NCBI GenBank assembly: GCA_019054805.1
Contig: JAHQIY010000019.1
Span: 1,084,001-1,148,000, forward strand
Length of the DNA: 64,000 nt
Direction of reading: 5' to 3'
Source of the DNA: Brachionus manjavacas
Taxonomy: Eukaryota > Rotifera > Eurotatoria > Ploima > Brachionidae
Shown here: one piece after another, positions 43,088 through 54,392 of the stretch
Layout: each line of letters opens with the position of its first letter
Position numbering within the stretch: position 1 is the first letter of the stretch
The notes under the pieces: model-generated
Seen by the model: only the letters and a program-made list of their open reading frames with translations
Told to the model about the DNA's origin: nothing
Databases searched by the model: none
Made by a program: the position numbers and the translations under genes

Positions 43088-44989
43088 CATCCATTGTAAA
43101 TTTAATCTTTACTTCAAAAATTTTAAAGAGCAATTAATTTTAATTTTTAATAACTGGAAATGCTGAGCGAGTTTGTGAATAAGCTACTTGTTATTAAACA
43201 AGAATTTAGTCGATTTTAGCTCTATGAGGTTGTAGGATACCACCTCTATGACTGATCCTGTACATACATAATAACAGTTTATTTGCATGTATTTATCCGC
43301 AAGCATATTAGTCTCAAATCACTTCAATTGCTAAATAAAACTTTTATGTGACCAGTTGGCCACATATTCCAATAGCCCCCATTTTGCTAAACACAGGAAC
43401 ATGGCGACACTTCTTCTTTATATTTTTAGAATAAACTATAAAAAGATACAACCGATGTTGGTTGATATTTTGTTTTACAACATAAAATAATAAAAAATTC
43501 TTAACTAATAATTAATAACTTTATTAAAACGGGTGTTCAAAAAAGTTTGGCGAGTTTTTTTTTTTAATTATCATACTTGAATAAATTTTTACTTCTAAAC
43601 AAAATTAAAACAAAACAATCTTTAGAAATTAAGTTATATAGAGCACCGGTATTATAGTTCTATTTAATTTAATAGTATATAATGTGCAAAAATTTGATTT
43701 TCGGCATTTATTGTTTTTTATAGATAAAATTTTCAATCAGTATTAATTTCTTATAGTATTATTTTCTTGTAGTATTAAAACCGTTAAGTATAAAATTCGA
43801 AAATAAGATTTAGATTTAATTTTAAAATAAGCATTTAGTATTAATTTCTTATTTAAGAATTTAGTACTAAATTCATAGTATTAAATTCATTTAGTACTAG
43901 ATTACAGTCAATCTTAATATTGTATATTAATTTAAAGCATACTCTTTTAGCTTTAATATGATCTAATCCTGTTTTTATTTTAATTATTCTAGAACAAAAA
44001 CCATGCTTTCAAAGGCAAACACTGATTTTTATTGATATACCCGCTCTAAATGATGCAACCATTATGGGTCATCATGATACAAACATTTTTTTGTAGGACA
44101 GACAATCTTCTCTTGATCCACAAACGTTGATTTGGACACATTAGAAAGTTATCTCAAATAAACCTTAAAAGAATCATCTTTTGACTTTTTGAAAATTTGG
44201 TTAAAATTGCAGATTTTTGGAAATAACTTTTGCTTCTTAATTCACAATTATTATCAGTTTTTAAACTTGCTTTAACAATTAAATAAAATAAAATTAAAAA
44301 ATTGAATTTAACAACAAAAAAGCAATTGCAATATTTTTATTTTGTCTAAACGTCAATATTTCCTTTAAAATTAAAAATTAAATTTTATTCCATCCAAGTT
44401 TAAAAGTTCATTTTTTAAAATGTACCAAATGAAAAGCAACTTAATTTTATATTTTTAGTAAGGTTCGTAGAAAAATTCAAAATTCATTATTCGAACCTGA
44501 AATTCCAAAAGTTTAAAATACATTGCTTTTTTATAAATCATTATAAAATAGGCTTAGACATTTTATGGTGGAGAATTATTTGATCAAATACAGTGCTTCT
44601 GTTAATTGATTTTTTTCTTAAAATTTGAAAAAACTAAAGGAAAGAAAAAAATATTAAATTTAACAAATAGATGAAGATTCATGACATTAAGATGAACTCT
44701 GGTGCATTTCTCTCGACTAAAAATAAAATTTTAATAATTTTTATTTATTAGACTTTTATTTATTTAATAAAATCTTTTTAAAATTTAATTCGACTTTTTA
44801 AAATTTTTAAAATTTATAAAATCCATTTATAGAAACAAACATAATTTTAATATTTTGATATGAAGAAATAATTCATCAATCAAAATAAGTAGATAAATAT
44901 CTAATAATCAATTGATTTCTGTCGGAAAACAATTTTATTTTTAATAATTTTTGAAATAGAAATATTATTTAAATAAAAGAATAAGCAAT
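43088..44989. other. Spacer between A1 and E1
   Basis: 1.9 kb with no counterpart that I can align in the second array copy. 43200-43440 is less AT-rich but has no open frame. 43527-43552 carries ACGGGTGTTCAAAAAAGTTT, resembling a mariner-type end; no partner end was found. Near 44863-45060 a unit beginning GATATGAAGAAATAATTCAT occurs twice. Confidence 0.5.
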
Positions 44990-46166
44990 TTTTTTATTTT
45001 TCTATTTTTTTTTGATATGAAGAAATAATTCATCAATTTAAATAAGTAGACAATAAAATCTGATAATCTGAATTGATTTATGTTGGAATACAATAAAAAA
45101 TCAAAGATATTTTATTTTAAAACATCAGTAATTTTATACGAACAGGATGCAGAATGAGTAATATTTAAAATTTTTTGATTATCGTGATAATTGGAAAATA
45201 TATCTTCTTATTTAATTTAAATTTCTAAAGCTTAAAAAAAAATTTTTAGTCTACAGAATTAATGAGTTTCTTGGCAAATTGAATTTTATTTATTTTTCAA
45301 TTTTTCAGACTCTAATTTTTGACTTTTTAAGTAAAAATAATCCAAAAAATATAATTAAAAAAAAAATAATAAAATTTTCTTAATAATTTTTATTTTACTA
45401 GACAAAAAATGAACAAGCTTTACAATAAATGACTAGATTGCACGCTTCTCTTTTTAAATTTAGCAACAAAAAAAATGTTCAATAAAAATTAATTTTACAT
45501 CAAATTTTTCATTCTCACAAGTGACTATTTTTTCCAAAAAAACAAAAAAAAAACATATTATTTTAATAATCATTATTGTATTTGATTACAGTACTGTGCA
45601 TATTTTTCAAATTAGGTACCATAACCATCTTTGTACATTTGTTGACTAGAAAACACGCACATTGATGATCATTGATTTATTTACACTCTTCTTCATTTGG
45701 TCGCAATGGTTCAACTGTTGTTTGCTGAATATTCCATCAACTCAAACAGTCATTAACTTTCGACAGCTTTTGTCAAAAATTTGTTCTTCTATTTATACTA
45801 CGCGTGGCTAGATTTTAATCTAAATAGAAAATGGAAATTTTTTAATTATTTTTGATTAAAAGGTGGTGTTTGGCAACCTAAATAATAATAAAATAATTCC
45901 ATTTGACAAAATAAAAATTTTAAATTTCTCCAATCAATAAATCAATAGTTTGACATATGTCCAAGTATTGAACAAATCGAAGGGGTCAACACGTGCGATT
46001 ACTGTTTTGCCTATTTTAGTTTTAAATCTAGATAAGGCTGACTGATAAAATTGTTCCATCTGAAGCTCATAAAATTTGTCACATTCTAATTATAATTAAC
46101 TTTTTATTTTTTAGAAATAAATTTTTATTGTATTTAGGAGAAATAATAAAATATAGATAAAAATCG
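44990..46166 (+). repeat. Block E, copy 1
   Basis: About 1.2 kb, present as its reverse complement at 56550-57730. Shared over the whole length, for example GGGGTCAACACGTGCGATTA and ATGGTTCAACTGTTGTTTGC. A TATA motif lies on the minus strand at 45789-45797. Non-coding. Confidence 0.88.
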
Positions 46167-46677
46167 TTTTGTGCTAGAAGGTACAGGAATTTATAAAACT
46201 TCTATTTTAAAAGTTGGGTTAAATAATAAGTAAAAATAAAATTTTAATTTAATTTAATATTTAAATAAAATTTTGGTTCCAACAAAAAGTTTGAATAAAG
46301 TGCAGAAATTTTTTCTTTATTGCCTCAAATCGAAAAAAAATTTAAAAAATTTTCTTTTTAATACTATTAAGTTTGATTATTTTTAGCAATTTAGTCTAAC
46401 TTTGATAATTTTAAACAAAATTTTGTGCTTTATTTAAATAAGGCTATATTTTAAAAATAAATTTGTCATCGTGCTTTTTTCTTAGTTTAGTTTAAAAAAA
46501 TTTATAAAATTTAATGCTTTTTATTAATAGAAAAATTGAAGAAAATTTAAAATTAGTTTCTGAGTCAAATATATATATTTAATAAATAGATTTTAGTTAA
46601 AATTTTTTTATTAAAAAAATTTTTTTTAGTTTTCTTATAAGTTAATTTAGATTTAATGAAGAGACTTCTATTTTTAT

Positions 46678-47830
46678 GATATGACATATGTTTGGAAGGA
46701 AAGTGACACTGGTGATACAAAATGTTCTCTTCTCACAACAAATATGTTTCGCTTGTATTCATTCCAAGACAACGAGTATAATTAACTCGAATTGCGTTTC
46801 TACAAATCTAGTTTAATGCTTGGTTGACTCTAATCATTTAATTATTAAATCAGCAAAGGGAATCCTTGTCTTTAGTCTGATACTTAACAGAATAGTGAAC
46901 AAATATTGTCATGTTTGAAAAGATGTTTAAATTTTATAATGACAGTTTTTTAAATTTGATCCCACATCAAAATAAAAGCGGAGTAATTAAGCAAGTTGAA
47001 TTGATGGTCACATAAAAGAAGAAAAAAGAGCACTACATGCTGTCAATGTAGTTTAGATGTCGCGTGTTAGACATCACTGTTGCCAAAGGCTATTTTTATT
47101 TTTTGGCTTAATTTAGTCGAAAAAAAAGAAAGAAAAAGCACCGATTTGACTTATCAACATGACTTAATTAATATTTCATGCTTTATTAAATTATTAATCA
47201 TTTTGTCAAATAAGGATTTTGAACGCAAGCAGTCATAGTGCGCTTAATAGAGCCGACCATCGGTACTTGTTTTTACTTTGGATTTTTGATCAAAGCTTTT
47301 TGATTCTTATGGGTCTGATCTCAAATGAAAATAAGTCCACTTGGCTTATTCAATTCTTTTAAAGCATATTTATCAAAAGACTTATGTCTTGTTTAAAAAT
47401 TAAATACAAGAATTAGTTCATGAAAAATTAAATTTTTATAAACATTCTTAAAAATAATTTGTAAAAAATTTTCAATTTTTATCCTTCTTTTTTTTTATAA
47501 TCCAAAAGATTAAAATAAAAAAAAAATTATTTTAAAGCCTATTTATTTAAAAAATTAAATACAAGAATTAATTAATGTAGAATAAAATTTTTTTAAATCG
47601 AGAAATTTTTCAAAAAATATATAAAAAAATAATTTAATTTAAATATTTTAGAAAATTTTATAAAAATTTACAACTTTTATCCTCCTTTTTTCTAATTCCA
47701 AAAGATTTAAATATTAAAAAAAATTTGTTAATAATTAATCAAAAAATATAAATAAATGAAATTTTCATATTATCTGCTTTCAATTCATCTAAAGGCTATT
47801 TCCCTGGTTAAAAATTAAATACAAGACTAA
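46678..47830 (+). repeat. Block F, copy 1
   Basis: Matches 58033-59135 in the same orientation; the first 700 bases are almost identical, the last 400 (AT-rich) have several indels. Has two neighbouring stem-loops, CTACAT/ATGTAG and GATGTC/GACATC, at about 47033-47078. No coding frame. Confidence 0.88.
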
Positions 47831-47950
47831 GAGATAATAATGATTTTGCTTGCATATTTAAATTTTTCCTCAACAAAATTAAATTTCAAAAAATTTTTCA
47901 GTACTTCTAAACTGGAGAAAGAAATTAGTAACTTAAGTTAAATTAATCAG

Positions 47951-48990
47951 GAAAAATTGTCTAAGAAATAAACTAAATGACAAAAAAGTTGCTTTTAAAA
48001 TTTTCTGCTATTTTTTTTAGATTTAACATTATAACATTTCAAAAAATTATTTTTAAACAATTGAGAAAGGATAGTAATTTGTTTATTTTGATAAAACAAA
48101 ATTTTTTTTTTAATTTCATTGATTTATTTATAAATTTTTTAATTATATTAAGTAAAACAGTTTTTGTTTTTGATAATATAGATAATTTAATTTTGTTAAT
48201 AAAAAGAATTATTTTTAGTTAGTTTTACTAAAAAAAATTTCAATTAAAAATTTATGAAATCTTAGGGGAAAAATATATTTTTAATTAAAACGGATAAATT
48301 GGAAAAATGTTCGGGATACTTTTAGTACTCAAGAGCACTTAAATGTCCATGCTAATTAAGACATGCGTCTTAAGCTAATGAGCCCAAATTGTCACTATGA
48401 AAAATACAAAGTTTATGGTTATTGATTAAATATTTTGCCGATTGTTTCAAGAGGCTATTTGAGTTTAATCTGTCTTGATCCGAAATGTTCAAATGATTTA
48501 TTTTGCCGGTACATAGCATGTGCTGAAAACAGTTTATTTTCACAAAGTTTTAGTTTTTGGATGAGTATTTTGCTTTGGGCGACGAATGTTGTTTTGGAAT
48601 AAAATATTGATTAATTTTTTTTTCTACTTTTTTTATGGAATTTTCAACAGACTTTTTTTTTTGAAATAAAGCGGAAATTTTTATTTAGTTTAAATGATTA
48701 TGGATCATGTATTTATTGACAGTGACTTATTTTATGCTGATTTCCTGATTATTACAGAATTTGCATGATAAACAATCAAATTTAAAAGCTTAAAGAATCA
48801 ATTATTCTAGACTCTTAAATACAAACATTGATACAAATCATGCAATGAGCAAATCAATCGTGAGATTGTATCAATATTTAATCTAAACATTTAAATGCTC
48901 TATTGACTCTTTAATTTTTTATTTAATCATGTCATGTCCATAATTGTAAACTTAATAAACCTTAAATAATTAGACATCGAAAAGCGTTAA
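47951..48990 (+). repeat. Block C, copy 2
   Basis: 1,040 bases nearly identical to 60223-61263, and diverged from 36590-38290. Hairpin TTAAGAC-ATGC-GTCTTAA at 48356-48373. The Phe/Ile/Asn-rich open frame at 47977-48222 is kept in C3 only with different lengths and is judged fortuitous. Confidence 0.9.
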
Positions 48991-49828
48991 TGTTAGGCAA
49001 CGAATAAATTATTTATTTTTTATTCATATAATAATCCTTCTTTTAGACGAAATAAATCTAAAAATTACTTGGAAAAAAAATTTGTAAATATTTTTAAAAA
49101 AAATTAGAAAAGAGAAAAATTGTTAAATTTTTGATTGTCACAAATCCGTAGATTCTTTTGAATATAAAAACTTAATTTTTAAAAATTTTCCTAAACAAAT
49201 ATAAAATAAAACAATTTTTTATTCAAAATTTATATTTTAGATCAATTTTAATTTTCAATTATTTTACTAAGAATAATTGAAAATAAAAATCTCAGAGTCT
49301 CAGTCACATGAATAAAATCGTGTTTAGTTACAAGATTCGGAACATCCTATTTATTTTTTTCACTCAAAGAGAATATTTTTATTAATTTTAATCAAAAAGA
49401 ATAAACTGAATTGTTAACTATTTATAAATTAACTTTATTTTTTTAAATATTTAAATAAATTTTTTTATTTTTTCTGAAAGAATTGCATAATGATTATTTA
49501 TTTATCAATTAAAGAAATTATCGAAATCTACTATTTTAATTAATTTTTTCTTAGGATTCTTAGGAGAAAATTTTTTATTTTTTTGTTAAAAAAGGGATGT
49601 GACAATAACTAACAAAATTTAAGAAAAATTTTTATTTAAATATTTATAATACTTTAAATAAAATTTTTTTTATTTATTCATTTAATTAAGCCTCATAGGC
49701 AAGTTTTGTGACATATTATGAGTGAAATAACATATTCGATTGAATCAACCAAACCACGATTTTTCTTAAAAATATGATCAAATAATAAATATAAGTAAAA
49801 AAATCCAAATAGTCATATGAGAATTAAA
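48991..49828. other. AT-rich DNA with a LINE tail
   Basis: 49665-49700 on the minus strand: GCC-TATGA-GGC hairpin (49690-49700) then TTAATTAAATGAATAAATAA, a third member of the tail type seen at 16160 and 40845. Otherwise nothing supportable. Confidence 0.5.
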
Positions 49829-49930
49829 CAGAGTTGTTTTAAAGTCACAAGTCTCAAGTCAAGTCCAAGTTCGACTTTTTTTTCCAAAAGTTAGAACCAA
49901 AGACTTTTTTGGGACTTTAAAATAACTCTG
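49829..49930. mobile_element. MITE-like element, copy 2
   Basis: 102 bases bounded by CAGAGTTGTTTTAAAGTC and its near-perfect inverse GACTTTAAAATAACTCTG. Internally AAGTCCAAGT is shared with copy 1 at 28758. Appears to be a deletion derivative. Confidence 0.7.
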
Positions 49931-50034
49931 AATTTTTCAAGATAATTTTAATTGTGAATAGAATAGGTAATAATAAATAGAAGTCTAAAAGGAGAAATAT
50001 TATTATTAATTAAGTAAATTTGAATTAGATCTCG

Positions 50035-50600
50035 GAAGGTCACCTTTATTTTTACTGAGAATTAAGTCTTTCAAACTCTTTTTTGAAGCGTTGATACGTT
50101 CAGAACTGCAAGTAGTTCTTCGTAGCTCAAATTTCTGGTTCTAGGGACCAGTTTAATATCGCGGTTGCTTTGTTTGCCTGGATATTGATATGGGTCAAGA
50201 GTATCAGGTTAAAAGAAAGAGTTACTCCAAGATCCTTCTCTTTCTATTTGGAGTTCAGACAGCTTCCGGCAGTGGATCAGTGGAATGGAACGTGACTTAC
50301 AATATGTTTTCAATTTAAATTATGCTTAAGTTTTGATCTAATTTTAAAAATTGTTTAAAAGATTCTTTATTTTATCCCATTTCTATCCTGACCCTAATCA
50401 ACCCAGTCGTACCACATATTCTCCCATTATTAGCTTACTGCTAACATGACGACTTTTACCAGATCTATTGAAAAGTGATAAATCGCTGTTACTGCGAATT
50501 TTCTGAAAATGGTAGCAATTAGTTTGCTTTCGTCAGCAAAAAGCTTGAAAAGATCATCTTAATATTCACGGCAAAAGATCCTACAAATATTGAGCAAAAA
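50035..50600 (-). mobile_element. Decayed LINE reverse transcriptase
   Basis: On the minus strand, 50600 to 50390 reads DDLFKLFADESKLIATIF, the YADD catalytic box with its second Asp changed to Glu. 50290 to 50035 gives IEREKDLGVTLSFNL and, in another frame, RNLSYEELLAVLNVSTLQKR, the RT C-terminal tail. Intervening sequence is deleted or scrambled. Clearly dead. Confidence 0.75.
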
Positions 50601-50867
50601 TGGAAAATAAAAAAAAATTGCATTAAGAACTAGAACAATTAAGTGCCCATCATCAAAATTCAGATTTTAAAATTTCATAATTTTTTATGTGTGTGACATA
50701 TTGCTAGAACTATTATTTTCATTTAAATTTCAGTTGGAAAAATAATTATTATTATTATTTAATTTTGTTTGTGTGTTTTTTAATCGAAATAATCTGAAAA
50801 ATAATAAAATATTTTTTTTATCAATTTATTTTTTAAAAAAATTTATTTAGTTAGAAATCAAAAATTT

Positions 50868-51560
50868 TACAAGCAACAGGACAAAGCCGCTCGAAACTGC
50901 CCTGGAGTCCAACTCCTAAATTATTTTACAAATCGATAAATAAAATATTAATATCTTGCTTGATTTAACTTTTATTAATTTAAAAAGAGCTGCAACAGCA
51001 GATTTTAAATAATTTTAAATTTTTACATTTTCATATTTTAATATTTTCAGAATTTTTTTTTAAAAACTTACCTATGAAAATCCAAAATAATTTTTTTCAA
51101 ATAATGCTCGAAAATTTTTCATTATATAAAAATATAAAAATGCAAAAAAAACTGAAGTTATTTACATTCAGTCGCTGTAAAATTAGTAATAAAAAAATTG
51201 TATATTCAATATTAAGAATAATAATTGTATGGAATAAAAAGAGCTAAATTTGTCATTGAGAATTTTCATACAAAAATTTCAATTCTTAATAAAATTATGG
51301 ATTTTGTCTTTAAGTCTTAAAAACTCAAATAAACAAAATTTCATTTAACCACCCTATTAAATTAAAAAATTATATACAAAAAAATCAATAAATTGATCAT
51401 TTTTAATCAAATTGTATTTTGATTTAGAATAAATTTTATTAATTTATTTAAAAAATAATTTAGGAAAAGTTTTCCCAGGACAGTTTCGAATGGCGGCTCC
51501 TTCTTTCCAGTCCTCATGTTTGCAATATGATTAAAATATGCAATAAATATATGTATACAA
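50868..51560. repeat. Repeat R1, two copies facing each other
   Basis: 50868-50945 on the minus strand and 51425-51560 on the plus strand both start with AATAATTTAGG and continue CCAGG, CAGTTTCGA, GGC. The similarity extends about 40 bases inward from each, so the whole may be one foldback element with about 450 bases between the arms. Confidence 0.6.
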
Positions 51561-52669
51561 TTAGAGTAGAAAATAATATTTATTTTCTGTTTAAATTGTT
51601 AAACTAAATTTCTGCAAAAAATACATTTCAAAATATTGATATTTTTTTCGATCATTAATATTTCGTATGAAAACTAACATTAATTTAAATTTTTTAAATT
51701 TACAGAAAATGTTTTGTTTTATTATTAAAATTTTAAAGCTTAATTGGTATTAATTTATTTATTTAAAAATTAATTTATTTAAAAATGATTTATTTTTATA
51801 ATCTCTAAATTTAGAAAACTTAAAATCATATTTTGTAAGTACAATTAATTAATTTTAATCCATTTTTTATAAAATAAATAAATAATATTCAAAGATTAAA
51901 TTACATTTCCGATTAATATTGGAATAACTTTAAAGAAAATACAAATAATTATATTATACTGATATTAATACCGTATTCCCTCGTTCCATAATGTTACACC
52001 ACAAATTAAGATACGCTTTTGGACCAAGCACCAAAGTAAATATCACCCATGCTTGAACATTTTTGATTAAGAACTCATGGTCTAATAGTATTATCGGTTT
52101 AGGTACGCATCAAACACTGAAGTTCTTAATTTAATGGGTAATCAAGATTTGAGTTAAAGACAAAAAATAAAATGAACTTTTTTTTATTTTGTATTTGATC
52201 CAGCATAAGGAATTAAGAAAAAAATATTAGAAAAATTATTTTTTTATAATTTCGATTTTTTTATTTTTTGTCTTTAACTAGGGAATGCGTTTTTTTTATT
52301 ATTTCAATAAGTTATAATAAAAAAATAATAAATAAAATAAAATTACTGTCAAATACCATTCCAAGACTTAATTAGATCTCTTTTGTTTGTAAAAGCCTTC
52401 TCTCTTATTTAATTCTCTTTTTGTAAATTTTTTTTAAAAAAAGATAAAAAGTTCATATTATAAGATGCTAAAAGAGGTATTTACTTACTCTTTGTATAGC
52501 AAAGAAATAAAAATGAAAATTTAATATAATCAATTAACTTTTCTCAATTTTTTTTTTAAATATATAAAAAAATTTTCTAGAGAATAAAAGAGAGATTTTT
52601 GGATATAAATATAAAAGGACATGGTTTTAAAATTATTCTATTAATAATTAAATAATTCTTTTAATGTGA
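51561..52669. other. AT-rich DNA, one possible MITE
   Basis: CGTATTCCCTCGTT (51972) and, inverted, CGCATTCCCTAGTT (52278-52291) could be the ends of a 320-base element, but similarity is only about 11 of 14. No gene. Confidence 0.4.
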
Positions 52670-53000
52670 GCTATTTTGTCAAGCACTATAGCAAAGTCCA
52701 GATACCCCACATCAGTGCTTCCTCTCAATATTAACTTAAAATTATTTTTTTTTAATTGAAACTGATAAAAATATTGGAAACATCGAACTTTTTCACTGCT
52801 ATTTTTACAGTCAATGATAAAATCGTCATATAAAAACAAAATGATTGTCATTTAAAAATTAAACGGGGTCCAGGACAAAGACCTGGTTTAGGGATTCGAG
52901 TATGTTGTAGATTAGAGAACTGTTAGCTGGAATTAGATTAGTAATTTAATTATCCATATGATAATTTTATTTATTTTGATTTGACAATTTAATTATTGAT
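52670..53000 (+). repeat. Dispersed repeat D, copy 2
   Basis: 52725-52830 matches 16310-16445 and 61770-61880 (TCAATATTAACTTAAAATTA, GGAAACATCG). The preceding CAGTGCTTCCTC also matches ATGAGTACTTCCTC before copy 3. Lies about 550 bases before A2, as copy 3 lies before A3. Confidence 0.6.
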
Positions 53001-53400
53001 AAGACGGGTTAATATGCATTTTGAAATTCAAATACAAAAAAATTATACCAGTTTTTGTTATTTTTTTTTTCAATTTATTTTTTTGTAAATTAAAAAATAT
53101 GAAATAAATTCAAGCAGATACTTTTCCGGTTAGTACCTTGTGTTTACTCTCAGCCACATGATTTAGAATCTAATTCCCAATATTTAAGAAAATTATAAAA
53201 GTTTTGGTCTATATTAAATAATGGAGAAATTAAAATCAAGAATAATTATTTAGAAGTATGGAATTTTTTATTCAATTTTTTTTTAATTTAAAAAAATTTC
53301 AGCATTTTTCAATTTTCAATTTTTTGTCAAAATTTTTTTTGTGCATAAATTTTATTGATAAATGTAATTGAATAGAGTTTAAAAATTATTCCTATTTTTT

Positions 53401-54392
53401 AATTAAACAAACAATTAAAAGTATCAAATTAGGAAAATTTTCTGCTCCATTTAAATTCAATGGTCATTCGATATTTACTTAATTTTAATAAAACACTAGC
53501 AGAAGTCTCTATTCAAATTACCCATTTGTATTCTTGTTGATTAAGAGCAAGAAATTGATAATGGAACCGTATGCTGCTAGTGCTAATACAAATCAAGATG
53601 ACTCATTCATTTGTTGGAGATTGACCTCATTTGACAAACAAAAAACAAAGAGAATTGAGCATATGCTCTTTTTTGTCACTGAATGCTGATAATCACTGAT
53701 CGATCGATTATTGATTCCACAGAGAGACACAAAGAGGAATTGAAACAGTCAGAGAGAGGGACAGAGACAGAGACAGAGAGAGAGAGTGTGCGTGTGTTGA
53801 TGTGCAAATATCAAATTGAGGTTAGCCATAGCCTAGTGAGTTTGTGGTCACATGTTTCACTTATTTGAATTGCATGTTGTTCTTGTACTTGATGCCGACA
53901 ATTGCTTTAATTACAATTCATTTAATTTTTAGAAATGAGAAGAAATTAAATTATCTTTTAATTAAACACAAGCGCTGTTTGTGCGCGTGAACATTCAAAG
54001 ATGCCGATTCTGATAGCAAAACCTTTCAATTTCAAATTTTAGTAAAATAACAGTTAAACAGCTATGAACTAAACTCTTTCTTCCAAATCGAATGATTTCA
54101 CTTTTTATTTTTAAATTGTCTCTATTCATCTAGATCACTGGGTTTCTATGTTTTGAAAAAAATTAAAAATCTCAAATGAGTCATGACATAATCAACATTT
54201 TCCTATTTAATAAGCACAAATTAATTGAATATATCATTGAATAACTGATCCATAGGTTGCTTATCACTGTTTGCTCAAGAGTACTTGAACAAAGCTTCTG
54301 GCTGACTTTTTTTTGTCCAAATTAAAGATGATAACAATACTTCAGCAAATGGATTAAAATCTACTTGAAAAATAATGTTGGCTCTTCAATAA
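53401..54392 (+). repeat. Block A, copy 2
   Basis: 992 bases, nearly identical to A1. The shared sequence with A3 extends some 20 bases further left (AAAATTATTCCTATTTTTTA) than with A1, so A2 and A3 derive from a common later duplication. Confidence 0.9.

Noticed and set aside
43205-43260. let-7-like string (TGAGGTTGTAGGAT) as a microRNA
   Set aside because: The seed differs from let-7 and the flanks pair over only five bases, so no hairpin precursor is supported.
43527-43552. Mariner-type terminal repeat (ACGGGTGTTCAAAAAAG, also near 11588 inverted)
   Set aside because: The motif looks like a mariner end, but no paired end, target TA duplication or transposase was found, and the two occurrences lie in unrelated contexts.
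47977-48222. Open frames in C2 and C3 (47977-48222, 60249-60491)
   Set aside because: Composition is almost only Phe, Ile, Leu, Asn and Lys as expected from AT-rich DNA; lengths and C-termini differ by indels between copies and C1 has no counterpart.
51972-52291. A 320-base MITE with CGTATTCCCTCGTT-like ends
   Set aside because: Only about 11 of 14 end bases match and no second copy was seen; chance cannot be excluded.
53683-53868. A 61-codon open frame identical in A2 (53683-53868) and A3 (62287-62472)
   Set aside because: In A1 a 2-base difference in the GA-rich run breaks the frame and the protein is a low-complexity Glu/Arg/Thr run. Identity comes from the recent duplication, not from coding selection.
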